DNA of 64,000 bases from Subtercola sp. (GCA_025463745.1 JAODBB010000114.1:44115-108114), one strand, 5' to 3'; shown: positions 36,527 through 46,396, counted from the first letter of the stretch. The notes: generated by a model not told the origin, from the letters alone. Program-made: numbers and translations.

Positions 36527-38494
36527 GTGTACTTCGTTCTGTCAGCCGCTCCCGGCGATTCCGTGATTCTCACGCCGCTGAACGACGACGGCACCGCCGC
36601 CGGGCTTGCCGAACGGGTAGGGCGAGCCGACCTGCCCGCGAGCGTCGAGGCGGCCGAGAGCAACGACGGCGGGCCTCGGCCGCGGTGGGTCTGGCGCGAC
36701 ACGGCGACGGCGTACGCACCACTGCTGGCCGCTGGCGTTCGAGTCGAGCGCTGTCACGACCTGCGGCTGAGTCACGCCATACTGCGGGCCTCGAGCTTGA
36801 CGGCCGAGACGGCGCTGGCCCGGGCATCCGTGTCGCAGTGGGATGCCGCCGCGCCGCTGCAGGCGCCTGGGGCGGCGGGGGGCGCCGGAGCAGGAACACG
36901 AGCAGGAGCAGGAGCCTGGGAGCACACCGCGCTCTTCGACCTGAGCGCGCCGCAGCCGGGCGACGACCAGACGCTGGCCTCCGCGCGGGCTGGGGCCGGC
37001 GAGACTGAATTCCCGGGGTCTGAACCCGGGGACGCTAGACCCGGGGAGGCCCGACCCGGAGAGTTTCGGCCTGCGGAGGCTCGGCCTGGGGAGACTCGAC
37101 CCGGAGACGCTCGGCCTGCGGAGACCGGCACACGAACAACTGCCACCACGACTGTCACCAGAACGATCTCTGCGAACGAAGCCGACGACCTTGCCGAGTT
37201 TCGGTTGCAGCTCGACGCCATCAGCGCAAGCCCCGACCCCAACCGGCTGCGCCTGCTGCTCGCCGCAGAGTCGGCGGGCGCGCTGATCGCCGCCGAGATG
37301 TCTCATGCTGGACTACCCTGGCGCGAAGACGTGCACGATGAGCTGCTCACCGAACTCCTGGGCCCTCGCGTGGCCGCCGGGTTGCGCCCCGAACGTCTCG
37401 AGCGCCTCGCCGAGCGCATCCGGGTCGAGACGGGCGCCGCGCAGCTCAACCCCGACTCCCCTGCCGACGTACTGAAAGCGTTACGCAACGCGGGGCTGAC
37501 TGCCTTGACGACCAGGTCGTGGGAGTTGGAGAAGCTCGAGCATCCGGCGATCGCACCACTGCTCGAATACAAAAAGCTGTCGCGGCTCTTGAGCGCGAAC
37601 GGATGGTCGTGGATGGAGGCCTGGGTTACCGACGGCCGATTCGTGCCCGACTATGTTCCGGGCGGCGTCGTTTCGGGCCGCTGGGCCACCCGAGGCGGCG
37701 GCGCGTTGCAGCTGCCCAAACAAGTACGCCGCGCCGTCACGGCCGACGAGGGGTGGATGCTCGTGGTCGCCGATGCGGCCCAGCTCGAGCCGCGCATCCT
37801 CGCCGGAATCTCGGGCGATGCCGCCATGGCCGGCGCCGGCCGCGGCACCGATCTCTACGCGGGCATCGTGGCCAGCGGTGCCGTGTCGACACGAGCCGAG
37901 GCGAAAGTCGCGATGCTGGGCGCCATGTACGGCGCGACCACGGGCGAAAGCGGCCGGCTCTTGCCTCGCCTCGCGCGGGCCTATCCGACCGCTCTCGCCT
38001 TCGTCGAAAATGCCGCACGGGCCGGCGGGCGGGGCGACGTCGTGACCTCCCGGCTCGGTCGCAGCGCTCCGCGCCCGGGCGAGGAGTGGTGGGAGGCGCA
38101 GGCCCGCGCAGCCGAGGGTGCCGCGAACGACGCCGAACTCTCTCGCGCCCGCCAGCAGGCCCGCGACTGGGGGCGATTCACCCGTAACTTCGTCGTGCAG
38201 GCGAGCGCGGCCGATTGGGCGCTCTGCTGGATGGCCGACCTCCGTCGCACCCTCGCGTCGTTCGCGCCGCTCGCCGTACCCGGTCGCGCCGCACCACCGT
38301 TCGACCGCGAGCCGCACCTCGTCTTCTTCCTGCACGATGAAGTCATTGTGCACACACCCGCCGAACGGGCCGACGCGGTCGCAGCTGCCCTGCGTGCCTC
38401 CGCCGCCGTGGCCACCCGTCTGCTCTTCGGATCCTTCCCCATCGACGTGCCGCTCGTCGTCTCGATCGTCGCCTCCTACGCCGACGCAGCTTGA
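36527..38494 (+). CDS. Family-A DNA polymerase-like protein (PolA-type, short actinobacterial form)
   Basis: About 655 residues. The C-terminal two-thirds is a family-A polymerase: motif A VVADAAQLEPRILAGISG, motif B region TRAEAKVAMLGAMYGATTG, and motif C FFLHDEVIVHTP. The N-terminus has an exonuclease-like fold without an obvious 5'-3' exonuclease domain, as in the actinobacterial bifunctional 3'-5' exonuclease/polymerase-like proteins. It is interrupted by a low-complexity block with ARPGE repeats. The GTG at 36527 (after AGGGAG) begins VYFVLSAAPGDSV and is preferred over an in-frame ATG at 36491. Motif A has DAAQLE rather than DYSQIE, so catalytic competence is uncertain. Confidence 0.83.
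   Translation: MYFVLSAAPGDSVILTPLNDDGTAAGLAERVGRADLPASVEAAESNDGGPRPRWVWRDTATAYAPLLAAGVRVERCHDLRLSHAILRASSLTAETALARASVSQWDAAAPLQAPGAAGGAGAGTRAGAGAWEHTALFDLSAPQPGDDQTLASARAGAGETEFPGSEPGDARPGEARPGEFRPAEARPGETRPGDARPAETGTRTTATTTVTRTISANEADDLAEFRLQLDAISASPDPNRLRLLLAAESAGALIAAEMSHAGLPWREDVHDELLTELLGPRVAAGLRPERLERLAERIRVETGAAQLNPDSPADVLKALRNAGLTALTTRSWELEKLEHPAIAPLLEYKKLSRLLSANGWSWMEAWVTDGRFVPDYVPGGVVSGRWATRGGGALQLPKQVRRAVTADEGWMLVVADAAQLEPRILAGISGDAAMAGAGRGTDLYAGIVASGAVSTRAEAKVAMLGAMYGATTGESGRLLPRLARAYPTALAFVENAARAGGRGDVVTSRLGRSAPRPGEEWWEAQARAAEGAANDAELSRARQQARDWGRFTRNFVVQASAADWALCWMADLRRTLASFAPLAVPGRAAPPFDREPHLVFFLHDEVIVHTPAERADAVAAALRASAAVATRLLFGSFPIDVPLVVSIVASYADAA
37031..37120. repeat. 15-bp minisatellite in the polymerase-like gene
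   Basis: Six tandem units of 15 bp beginning GACGCTAGACCCGGG encode five-residue steps (DARPG, EARPG, EFRPA, EARPG, ETRPG, DARPA). They lie in a linker between the N-terminal and polymerase parts and remain in frame. Confidence 0.88.
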
Positions 38495-38531
38495 CCGCTG
38501 CCCATCTCCCGCCCCGCCCCATGCCGCGCTC

Positions 38532-38593
38532 GTGAGGCACCTACGCCGCCTTGAGACGCGCACACCGGCCTCAACACGGCGCAGCTGTCTCAC
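38532..38593. repeat. Imperfect 24-bp palindrome downstream of the polymerase-like gene
   Basis: The left arm 38532-38555 pairs with 38570-38593 at 19 of 24 positions across a 14-base loop. It contains GCACCTACGCCGCC, similar to sequence at the 8251-8332 palindrome. It lies between the polymerase gene and typA, which converge. Confidence 0.55.
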
Positions 38594-38610
38594 TCGCCGG
38601 CGTCGAGCAT

Positions 38611-38650
38611 GCAGAAGCGCCCCGGTCGAAGATGACCGAGGCGCTTCTGC
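38611..38650. terminator. Terminator hairpin between convergent genes
   Basis: GCAGAAGCGCCCCGGTC (38611-38627) pairs with GACCGAGGCGCTTCTGC (38634-38650), one mismatch in 17, loop GAAGAT. There is no T tract. It lies just downstream of typA on the minus strand. Confidence 0.7.
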
Positions 38651-38681
38651 GGCGCACGAATTACGTGCGAGCGAACGAGAG

Positions 38682-40595
38682 TTACGCGTTCGCGTTCTGC
38701 GACTTGACGCGGGAGGCGCTGCGCTGGCGGGCCTGAGCCGAGAGCTCGACCTTGCGAATGCGCACCCACTCGGGCGTGACCTCGACGCACTCGTCTTCGC
38801 GAGCGAATTCGAGGGACTCTTCGAGGGTGAGCTTGCGCGAGGGCGTCATGCGCTCGAACGTGTCAGACGTCGACTGGCGCATGTTGGTGAGCTGCTTCTC
38901 TTTGGTGATGTTCACATCCATGTCGTCGGCGCGTGAGTTCTCGCCGATGACCATGCCTTCGTACACCTCTTGCGTCGGCTCGACGAAGAACGACATGCGC
39001 TCCTGCAGGTTGACGATGGCGAACGGCGTGACGACGCCCGAACGGTCGGCGACGATCGAGCCGTTGTTGCGGGTGACGATCGGCCCGGCCCAGGGGCCGT
39101 AGCCGTGCGAGATCGCGTTGGCGATACCAGTGCCGCGTGTGGTGGTCAAGAACTCCGTACGGAACCCGATGAGCCCGCGCGACGGAACGATGAATTCCAT
39201 GCGAACCCAGCCGGTGCCGTGGTTCTGCATGGTCTCCATGAGACCCTTGCGCGAGGCGAGCAGCTGCGTGATCGACCCCAGGAACTCCTCGGGAGCATCG
39301 ACGGTCAGGTGCTCGAACGGCTCGTGCGTCTTGCCGTTGACCTGCTTGGTGACCACCTGCGGCTTGCCGACGGTGAGCTCGAAGCCTTCGCGGCGCATCT
39401 GCTCGACGAGAATGGCGAGAGCCAGTTCTCCACGGCCCTGCACCTCCCACACGTCGGGGCGGCCGATGTCGACGACCTTGAGCGAAACGTTGCCGACCAG
39501 CTCGCGGTCGAGACGGTCTTTCACCATACGGGCGGTGACCTTCGAGCCCTTGGTGCGGCCGATCATCGGCGACGTGTTCGTGCCGATGGTCATCGAGATG
39601 GCGGGGTCGTCGACCGTGATGATCGGCAGCGGCCGAACGTCGTCGGGGTCGCTGATGGTGTCGCCGATGGTGATCTCGTCGATACCGGCGATGGCCACGA
39701 TGTCGCCGGGGCCGGCCGTCTCGGTGGGAAAGCGCGTGAGCGCTTTTGTAATGAGCAGTTCGGTGAGCTTGACGTTCTGTACCGAGCCGTCGTGACGAAC
39801 CCAGGCGACCTGCTGGCCCTTCTTGATGTGGCCGTTGAAGACACGCAGCAACGCGAGGCGGCCGAGGAACGGCGACGCATCGAGGTTGGTGACGTGGGCC
39901 TGCAGCGGGTGCTCGTCGTCGTAGACGGGAGCCGGAACGTGCTTCAGAATCGCTTCGAAGAGCGGCTCGAGGTCGTCGTTGTCGGGCAACGTGCCGTTCT
40001 CGGGCTTGTTGTTCGACGCGGCGCCGTTACGGCCCGATGCATAGACGATCGGCACGTCGAGCACAGCGTCGAGGTCGAGATCGGGGTGATCGTCAGACAT
40101 GTCGCTGGCGAGACCGAGAAGCAGGTCCTGGCTTTCGGCGATGACCTCGTCGATGCGGGCATCCGGTCGGTCGGTCTTGTTGACCAAGAGGATGACCGGA
40201 AGGTTCGCCTCGAGCGCCTTGCGCAGCACGAACCGCGTCTGCGGAAGAGGGCCCTCCGATGCGTCGACGAGCAGAACCACGCCGTCGACCATGGAGAGGC
40301 CGCGCTCGACCTCACCACCGAAGTCGGCGTGACCCGGGGTGTCGATGACGTTGATGACAATGGACTTGCCATTGGCGTGCTTGCCGCTGTAGAGCACCGA
40401 GGTGTTCTTCGCCAGGATCGTGATGCCCTTTTCACGTTCGAGGTCATTCGAGTCCATCATGCGGTCTTCGCCCTCGAAATGGGCGTCGAACGAGTTGGTC
40501 TGCTTGAGCATTGCGTCGACAAGCGTCGTCTTGCCGTGGTCGACGTGGGCGACAATGGCTACGTTACGTAGGTCATCGCGGGTGGCTGACGCCAT
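38682..40595 (-). CDS. typA: TypA/BipA translational GTPase
   Basis: A 637-residue ribosome-associated GTPase of the EF-G type, implicated in 50S assembly and growth at low temperature or under stress. Motifs are G1 [16 protein letters not shown]2 [16 protein letters not shown]3 [15 protein letters not shown] and G4 [15 protein letters not shown] beta-barrel domain and two EF-G-like domains follow. The TypA-specific C-terminus has [17 protein letters not shown] and ends with a basic tail. It is conserved across bacteria; its neighbour, the peptide transporter operon, is transcribed in the same direction from its own promoter. Confidence 0.96.
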   Translation of the reverse strand: MASATRDDLRNVAIVAHVDHGKTTLVDAMLKQTNSFDAHFEGEDRMMDSNDLEREKGITILAKNTSVLYSGKHANGKSIVINVIDTPGHADFGGEVERGLSMVDGVVLLVDASEGPLPQTRFVLRKALEANLPVILLVNKTDRPDARIDEVIAESQDLLLGLASDMSDDHPDLDLDAVLDVPIVYASGRNGAASNNKPENGTLPDNDDLEPLFEAILKHVPAPVYDDEHPLQAHVTNLDASPFLGRLALLRVFNGHIKKGQQVAWVRHDGSVQNVKLTELLITKALTRFPTETAGPGDIVAIAGIDEITIGDTISDPDDVRPLPIITVDDPAISMTIGTNTSPMIGRTKGSKVTARMVKDRLDRELVGNVSLKVVDIGRPDVWEVQGRGELALAILVEQMRREGFELTVGKPQVVTKQVNGKTHEPFEHLTVDAPEEFLGSITQLLASRKGLMETMQNHGTGWVRMEFIVPSRGLIGFRTEFLTTTRGTGIANAISHGYGPWAGPIVTRNNGSIVADRSGVVTPFAIVNLQERMSFFVEPTQEVYEGMVIGENSRADDMDVNITKEKQLTNMRQSTSDTFERMTPSRKLTLEESLEFAREDECVEVTPEWVRIRKVELSAQARQRSASRVKSQNANA

Positions 40596-40658
40596 GGATG
40601 ATCGTCCTCAAAGTAATGCGGACTCACATCTTTAGTCGAGCCCGACGAAATAAACGGC

Positions 40659-40709
40659 GTCGGGCCGTTGAGCAGCCCGACGATAGGAACTGCGGGCGGC
40701 GACGCCCGC
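40659..40709 (-). terminator. Two adjacent hairpins after the peptide-transporter operon
   Basis: GCGGGCG (40692-40698) pairs with 40703-40709 across GCGA; GTCGGGC (40659-40665) pairs with 40675-40681. Both lie just past the stop of the transporter ATPase on the minus strand, so they may end that transcript. No T tract follows. Confidence 0.55.
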
Positions 40710-40719
40710 GGAAGCGCTG

Positions 40720-42474
40720 TCAGACCCTGAGAGCTATACCGGCCCCGGGAATCGCATTCAGCAACTCTTTAGTATATTCCTTCTGGGGGTTATCGAACAC
40801 CTCGTCGGTTGTCGCCCGCTCGACGATCTTGCCGCGCTGCATGACCGAAACGTGGTCGGCGATCACCCGAACCACCGCCAGGTCGTGCGTGATGAACAGA
40901 TACGTCAGGTCGAGTTCGGTCTGCAAGTCAGAGAGCAATTGCAGAATCTGCGCCTGAACCAGCACATCGAGGGCCGACACCGCCTCGTCGAGAATGACGA
41001 TCTCGGGCTTCAATGCCAGCGCCCGGGCGATGGCGACACGCTGGCGCTGCCCACCCGAGAGCTCGTTCGGGTACCGGCTCGAAAGACTCTGCGGCAGCGA
41101 CACCTGTTCGAGAAGCTCGAAGACGCGCTCCCGGCGAGCCTTCTTGTCACCCACCTTGTGCGTGTTCAGCGGCTCGGCGATGGTGTTGCCGATGTTGCGC
41201 AGCGGGTCGAGCGAACCGTACGGGTCTTGAAAGACGGGCTGCATCTTGCGCCGCAGCGACAACAGGGCCTTACCTTTGAGCGGTGCGGTGTTGATGCCGT
41301 TGATTCGAATCTCGCCGTGCGTCACGTCTTCGAGCCGCAACAGCATCTTGGCGACGGTCGACTTGCCCGATCCTGACTCCCCCACCAGCGCCATGGTCGT
41401 TCCGCGCTGGATGCTGAACGACACATCGTCGACGGCCGTGAACGGCTCTTTGGCACCGCGGATCTTGTAGACCTTCGTCAGGTTCTCGACCACGATCGCG
41501 TCTTCGCGCGGCTTGGCTGCAGCGAGCAGATCGGCCCTGGCCTCTGCGGTTTCGATGAGGTCGAGGCCCTCGGTGACGTCGGTCGCCTTGTAGTCGAGCT
41601 CGGTGAGCTTGTGCGACGACGACTGGATGCGCCGCGAAGCCAGGCTCGGAGCCGCAGCGACCAGACGCTGCGTGTACGGATGCAGCGGGTTGGCGAGAAT
41701 CTCACGCGACGGGCCGGATTCGACGACCTGCCCCTTGTACATGACGACGAGGTGCTCGGCGCGCTCGGCAGCAAGCCCCAGGTCGTGCGTGATGAACAGC
41801 AGCGCCGTTCCGATCTCACGGGTCAGCTTCTCGAGGTTGTCGAGAATGGTGCGCTGCACCGTCACGTCGAGAGCCGATGTCGGCTCGTCGGCGATGAGCA
41901 GCTTCGGCCGCGACGAGAGCCCGATGCCGATCAGCACCCGCTGACGCATACCGCCCGAGAACTGGTGCGGAAACTGCTTCAAACGCTTGTCGGCGTCGGC
42001 GAGGCCGGCCTCTTTGAGCACCTGAACAGCGTGCTTCTTGATGTCGGCCTTGCCCTTGGCGATGCCGTTCGCCTTGATGGCCTCCTGCACCTGAAAACCG
42101 ACGCTCCACACCGGGTTGAGGTTCGACATCGGGTCTTGCGGCACGAAGCCGATCAGCTTGCCGCGAATGTCTTGCATCTCTTTCTCAGAGATCTTCGTCA
42201 GGTCGCGGCCCTCGAACAGAATCTCGCCGCCCGTCACCATACCCGAGCCGGGGAGCAGACTGATGATGGCGTGCGCCGTCGTCGACTTTCCCGAGCCCGA
42301 TTCGCCCACGATGGCGAGCGTCTCGCCGGCGTGCAGGGTCAGGCTCGCCCCGCGTACGGCGGGAACGAGGCCGGTCTGCGTTCGAAAGCCCACCTGGAGG
42401 TTGTTGATCTGCAGGAGAGGCACCCGGTCATCCGTTCGGCCCTCGGCCGCAGAGCTCGGCAGTGTGATACTCAT
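40720..42474 (-). CDS. Dual ATP-binding ABC protein for peptide/oligopeptide import (DppD-DppF fusion)
   Basis: A 584-residue fused ATPase pair powering an Opp/Dpp-type importer. The first ABC domain has GESGSGKSTTAHAIISLLPG, FSGGMRQRVLIGIGLSS and LIADEPTSALD. The second has GESGSGKSTVAKMLLRLED, LSGGQRQRVAIARAL and VILDEAVSALD. The glycine residues after Walker A and the OppD/F-type C-terminal HPYTQRLVAAAP and EYTKELLNAIPG are typical. The start overlaps the stop of the upstream permease gene by 4 bp (ATGA), so the products are made together. The fourth gene of the operon. Confidence 0.94.
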   Translation of the reverse strand: MSITLPSSAAEGRTDDRVPLLQINNLQVGFRTQTGLVPAVRGASLTLHAGETLAIVGESGSGKSTTAHAIISLLPGSGMVTGGEILFEGRDLTKISEKEMQDIRGKLIGFVPQDPMSNLNPVWSVGFQVQEAIKANGIAKGKADIKKHAVQVLKEAGLADADKRLKQFPHQFSGGMRQRVLIGIGLSSRPKLLIADEPTSALDVTVQRTILDNLEKLTREIGTALLFITHDLGLAAERAEHLVVMYKGQVVESGPSREILANPLHPYTQRLVAAAPSLASRRIQSSSHKLTELDYKATDVTEGLDLIETAEARADLLAAAKPREDAIVVENLTKVYKIRGAKEPFTAVDDVSFSIQRGTTMALVGESGSGKSTVAKMLLRLEDVTHGEIRINGINTAPLKGKALLSLRRKMQPVFQDPYGSLDPLRNIGNTIAEPLNTHKVGDKKARRERVFELLEQVSLPQSLSSRYPNELSGGQRQRVAIARALALKPEIVILDEAVSALDVLVQAQILQLLSDLQTELDLTYLFITHDLAVVRVIADHVSVMQRGKIVERATTDEVFDNPQKEYTKELLNAIPGAGIALRV

Positions 42475-43451
42475 CGAAGTGCTCTCGCTTTCGGGTCGAG
42501 CGCGTCTCGAATCACTTCGCCCATGAGTATGAACGCGAAGACGGTGATCGAGAGGGCGAGCGACGGGTAGATCAGGGTCTGCGGGTTGGTGCGCAGGTCA
42601 CGCTGGGCCTGGTTGATGTCGTTACCCCACGACATGATGCTGCTGCCGAGCCCGACACCGAGGAACGACAGCGTCGCCTCGGCGACGATGGCCGCGGCGA
42701 GCGAGATCGTCGTGATGGCGATGACCGGTGCGATCGAGTTGGGCAGTACGTGGCGGAGCAAGATGCGCAGGCTCGAAACACCGAGAGCCTCCGACGCCAT
42801 CACGAAGTCGGAGTTCTTCACCCTCAGAATCTCCGCCCGCAGCACTCGAGCCGTGGCCGGCCAGGCGAAAAGACCGATGGCGAGCGAGATGGTCCAGACG
42901 CTTCGGTAGTTCACGAGCACCGACATGATGACCACCGCGGCCAAGATGTAGGGAATCGAGAAGAAGATGTCACCGATGCGCGAGAGGAAGGCGTCGGTCG
43001 CTCCACCGTAGAACCCCGCGAACGCACCGAAGATGATGCCGAGGAAGGTGGTCAGAACGATGACGATGATGCCCACCGCGAGAGACGTCGACGTGCCATT
43101 GATGATGCGCGAGTAGACGTCGCAGCCCTGCTTCGTGAAACCGAGGATGTGACCCGAGGTCGGGCCGCCATTCGAGTTGATCAGCTGGCAGTCGTTGTTC
43201 GGCGGAACGTTGGTGAACAGCCATGGGAACAGCGCCACGACGCAGACCAGGAGGATCAGCGCACCCGAGATCCAGAAGATCGGGCGACGACGGGCGTCAC
43301 GCCACGCATCGATCCACAGATTGCTGGGCTTCTCCGCGACCTTGACGACGTCGATCGCAACCAGCGGCGTCTCCTCCAGAGGAGCGACGAAATGATTCGA
43401 CGACGGCGGGGATGCCTCGCCGACCGTACGTTCAGTGAGGTCATTTGACAT
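42471..43451 (-). CDS. ABC transporter permease, DppC/OppC type
   Basis: A 326-residue inner-membrane permease. An N-terminal OppC_N helix (PIFWISGALILLVCVVALFP) is followed by a short periplasmic domain with cysteines. The five-helix core has the EAA-loop sequence ASEALGVSSLRILLRHVLPN. The start is placed at ATG 43451, after AAGGATCCGCT, overlapping the end of the other permease gene by 11 bp. In-frame open sequence extends to 43490. It pairs with the adjacent permease to form the channel. Confidence 0.93.
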   Translation of the reverse strand: MSNDLTERTVGEASPPSSNHFVAPLEETPLVAIDVVKVAEKPSNLWIDAWRDARRRPIFWISGALILLVCVVALFPWLFTNVPPNNDCQLINSNGGPTSGHILGFTKQGCDVYSRIINGTSTSLAVGIIVIVLTTFLGIIFGAFAGFYGGATDAFLSRIGDIFFSIPYILAAVVIMSVLVNYRSVWTISLAIGLFAWPATARVLRAEILRVKNSDFVMASEALGVSSLRILLRHVLPNSIAPVIAITTISLAAAIVAEATLSFLGVGLGSSIMSWGNDINQAQRDLRTNPQTLIYPSLALSITVFAFILMGEVIRDALDPKARALR

Positions 43452-44370
43452 AGCGGATCCTTGGGTCGAGCAAGCCATAGAGCAGGTCAACGATGAGGTT
43501 GACGACCAGATAGAGAAGCACCATCACGGTCACGAACGAAACGACCGTCGGCCCTTCACTTCGGATGATCGCCTGATACAGCGTGTTTCCCACACCGGGA
43601 ACGTTGAAAATACCTTCGGTCACTGTGGCTCCGACCAGCAGCACACCGAAGTCCGTCGCGAGGTACGTCACCACGGGGATGAGGGAGTTACGCAGAATGT
43701 GAACCGGAACGATGCGGTTGCGGCTCAGACCTTTGCCGTAGGCCGTGCGCACGAAGTCGAGGCTCGACGTTTCGATCACCGATGACCGGGTCAGCCTCAC
43801 TATCTGCGCGAAGCTGATGCTCGCCAAGACGAGCGCCGGCAGTATCAGGTCTTGAATCGGCGCACCAGGGCCCACCGTCGTTCGGGCCCAGCCGAGCTGA
43901 ACGCCGAAGACGTACTGCGCGACGAAGGCGATGACGAAGATGGGCAGCGAAATCAGGATGAGGCTGACGACGAGAGACGACCCATCGAAGAGTTTGCCCT
44001 TGCGGAGCCCGGAGATCAGGCCCACGAGAATGCCGAAGACGGTTTCGAAGAAGAGCGCGAGAACCGCGAGTCGAAGGGTCACAGGGAACGTTCGAAGCAG
44101 AATCTCACTGACGGGCTGACCCGAATACGACATTCCGAAGTTTCCTTGGAAGATTCCGCCGATGTAGATGAAGTACTGAACAATGAACGGCTGATCGAGG
44201 TGGTATTGAGCACGCAGCTGGGCGACCAGAGCCGGGCTGGGTGTCTTGTCGCCGAAGAGGGCGAGAATCGGGTCTCCCGGCATCGCGAAGACCATGAAGT
44301 AGATGAGGAACGTTGTTCCGAAGAAGACGGGGATTGCTTGAAGCAAACGCCTGAGTATGTAGCCGGCCAT
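43441..44370 (-). CDS. ABC transporter permease, DppB/OppB type
   Basis: A 309-residue permease that starts MAGYILRRLLQAIPVFFGTT, the classic OppB/DppB N-terminus. The loop domain has QFHL-like QYHLDQPFIVQYFIYIGGIF and the EAA loop reads DFVRTAYGKGLSRNRIVPVH. Six helices are apparent. It begins 121 bases after the substrate-binding gene, behind a hairpin that may reduce expression of the downstream part. Confidence 0.95.
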   Translation of the reverse strand: MAGYILRRLLQAIPVFFGTTFLIYFMVFAMPGDPILALFGDKTPSPALVAQLRAQYHLDQPFIVQYFIYIGGIFQGNFGMSYSGQPVSEILLRTFPVTLRLAVLALFFETVFGILVGLISGLRKGKLFDGSSLVVSLILISLPIFVIAFVAQYVFGVQLGWARTTVGPGAPIQDLILPALVLASISFAQIVRLTRSSVIETSSLDFVRTAYGKGLSRNRIVPVHILRNSLIPVVTYLATDFGVLLVGATVTEGIFNVPGVGNTLYQAIIRSEGPTVVSFVTVMVLLYLVVNLIVDLLYGLLDPRIRYVK

Positions 44371-44439
44371 GCAGGATCAGCCTCGAAACGGAGAGTAAGT
44401 GCGCATACGGTTTGGGGGGGCCTTATCGAAAGTCAGAGC

Positions 44440-44474
44440 GAAAGGGGCGGTAGCGCGATGCTACCGCCCCTTTC
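44440..44474 (-). terminator. Hairpin between substrate-binding gene and permeases
   Basis: GAAAGGGGCGGTAGC (44440-44454) pairs perfectly with 44460-44474 across a 5-base loop. It lies between the solute-binding gene and the permease gene of one operon, and is flanked by short T/A runs. It probably attenuates, making more binding protein than transporter. Confidence 0.8.
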
Positions 44475-44490
44475 GGTTAGCGGGGTGAGA

Positions 44491-46113
44491 CTAGCTCTTA
44501 GTGATCGCGTAGTACAGCGGAACCGAGTTCCAGCCGAACTGAACGTTCGAGACACCCTGGGCGAAGCCGCCCGTGACGTTCGAGTACCACAGCGGAATCG
44601 CGGGCAGGTCTTTCAGCAGAATGACCTGGGCGTCTTGGTAGTCCTTGATCGCCGCGTCGGTCGACGTCTCTGAAGCCGCCTTCGTGAAGAGGGCGTCGAC
44701 GGCGGGGTTGGTGTAGTGACCGTCGTTCGAGCTGGCGCCCGTCTGGTACAGCGGAACCAGGAAGTCGCTCAGCGCGGGGTAGTCAGCCTGCCATCCGGTG
44801 CGGAAGCCCGTCTGGATGGGGTTGGCGGTGTCGGTGACCAAGGTGCGGAACTGGGCGAACGTCGGGGTCGGCGAGCCGGCCGCGTCGATGCCCAGAACGT
44901 TCTTGATGCTGTTCGAGACAGCATCGACCCACGCCTGGTGCGGGCCGTCGGCGTTGTAGGCGATTTGAAACGTTCCCGACCACGGCGAGATAGCGTTGGC
45001 CTCGGCCCACAGCTTCTTCGCGTCGTCAGCGTTGTACGTCAGCACGGAGTTGCCCGAGAGCGAGTTGGAGTAGCCGTCGAGCACGGGTGACGTGAAGTCT
45101 GTCGCCGGAGTGCGGGTGCCGTCGAAGATCACCTTGGTGATCGTCGGGCGGTCGATTGCTTCAGAGAGCGCCTGGCGGCGCAACTGGCCCTCCTGGCCCT
45201 GGAAGTGCGGAGCCGCGACACCGATGGTGAACGACTGGAACACTGCGGACGGCTGGTTGATCGCGCGGTCACCGAGGTCGCTGGTGAAGGTCGAGATAGC
45301 CGAATCGGGAATCTCGTCGATCACGTCGACGTTGTTCGCCTGGAGGTCGGAGTATGCCGCGTCAGACGAAGCGTAGAACTTGAACGTGAGCCCACCGTTC
45401 TGAGCCTTGCGACCACCGGTGTAGGTGGCGTTCGGAACGAGATCGATCTGCACATTGTGCTGCCATGCGCTCGAAGACGCCAGCTTGTAGGGGCCGTTTC
45501 CGATCGGGTTCTGGCCGAATGCGGTCATGTCTGCAAAGGCGTTGGCGGGCAGCGGGTCGAAGGCCGTGTAGCCGAGCTGCAAGGGGAAGTCGGACTGCGG
45601 AGCGTTCAGCTTCACCGTGAAGGTGGTGGGGTCGACCACAGTAAGGCCGGTCAGCGGGCTGTCTACCGTGTCGCTGAAGCCCTCGATCGGGGCGAAGAAC
45701 GACTGGTTGACCTGAGCGTTGCTGAACAGGGCACCGTACTGCCATGCGTCGACGAACGACTTGGCGTCGACGGCTTCGCCGTCGCTGAAGGTCTGGTTCG
45801 GCTTGATCTTGATCGTGTAGGTCTGCGAGTCGGTCGTCGTGATCGAGTCGGCCATGTCGTTGATCGGCTTGCCGGTTGCGTCGTAATACACAAGGCCCGC
45901 GAAGATCGAGTCGACGATTTTTCCGCCGCCGGTCTCGTTGGTGTTGGTCGGGATGAGCGGGTTCTGCGGTTCCGACCCGTTCGTCGTAATGACGGCGGAC
46001 AGGTTCGCGCTGCTGGTCGGCGTGCTGCCGCCTCCCGATGCGCATCCCGTGAGCACGAGCGCACTGGCTGCTGCCAGAGCGACGACGCCCACTCCAATTC
46101 GGTTCTTTCTCAA
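44491..46113 (-). CDS. ABC transporter substrate-binding lipoprotein, family 5
   Basis: A 540-residue SBP_bac_5 family lipoprotein binding peptides or similar solutes outside the membrane. N-terminal signal with lipobox AALVLTGCASGG; then TNGSEPQNPLIPTNTNETGG and the domain typical of DppA/OppA with YTIKIKPNQTFSDGEAVDAK. The TTG at 46113 is the start, supported by AGGAGG with five bases between. The in-frame region up to 46212 has no ribosome site. It is first in the four-gene operon. The substrate is unknown; an inferred oligopeptide or opine-like ligand. Confidence 0.94.
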   Translation of the reverse strand: MRKNRIGVGVVALAAASALVLTGCASGGGSTPTSSANLSAVITTNGSEPQNPLIPTNTNETGGGKIVDSIFAGLVYYDATGKPINDMADSITTTDSQTYTIKIKPNQTFSDGEAVDAKSFVDAWQYGALFSNAQVNQSFFAPIEGFSDTVDSPLTGLTVVDPTTFTVKLNAPQSDFPLQLGYTAFDPLPANAFADMTAFGQNPIGNGPYKLASSSAWQHNVQIDLVPNATYTGGRKAQNGGLTFKFYASSDAAYSDLQANNVDVIDEIPDSAISTFTSDLGDRAINQPSAVFQSFTIGVAAPHFQGQEGQLRRQALSEAIDRPTITKVIFDGTRTPATDFTSPVLDGYSNSLSGNSVLTYNADDAKKLWAEANAISPWSGTFQIAYNADGPHQAWVDAVSNSIKNVLGIDAAGSPTPTFAQFRTLVTDTANPIQTGFRTGWQADYPALSDFLVPLYQTGASSNDGHYTNPAVDALFTKAASETSTDAAIKDYQDAQVILLKDLPAIPLWYSNVTGGFAQGVSNVQFGWNSVPLYYAITKS

Positions 46114-46332
46114 GGTTTCCTCCTGTGCAAACTGGCAAATCGAAACACTCGACTTCTGGCCGGTGATTTCGAATGAATGTGTCGCTCCGCGGTGCGTGTG
46201 AATGCCTCGCAAATCGAGCCCACCGTGGTGAACGGAGTGCTCGATGACTAACGAGTACCCTAAAAGGGGTAGGCCCCAGAACCAAATGTGAGCGAAAAAA
46301 GTTACATACTAGAAACTAAAATCACTGATTTG

Positions 46333-46349
46333 TTGTGCACATTGCACAA
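46333..46349. promoter_or_regulatory. Candidate operator in the divergent promoter region
   Basis: TTGTGCA-CAT-TGCACAA is a perfect 7-bp inverted repeat with a 3-base centre, in an AT-rich stretch between the substrate-binding gene and the CPBP protease gene. It resembles binding sites of LacI- or FadR/GntR-class regulators. No regulator gene is adjacent. Confidence 0.5.
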
Positions 46350-46396
46350 TAACGATGGTTTTAGTGCAGAAAACGCAAGAAAGTGGCGGAGTGAAA

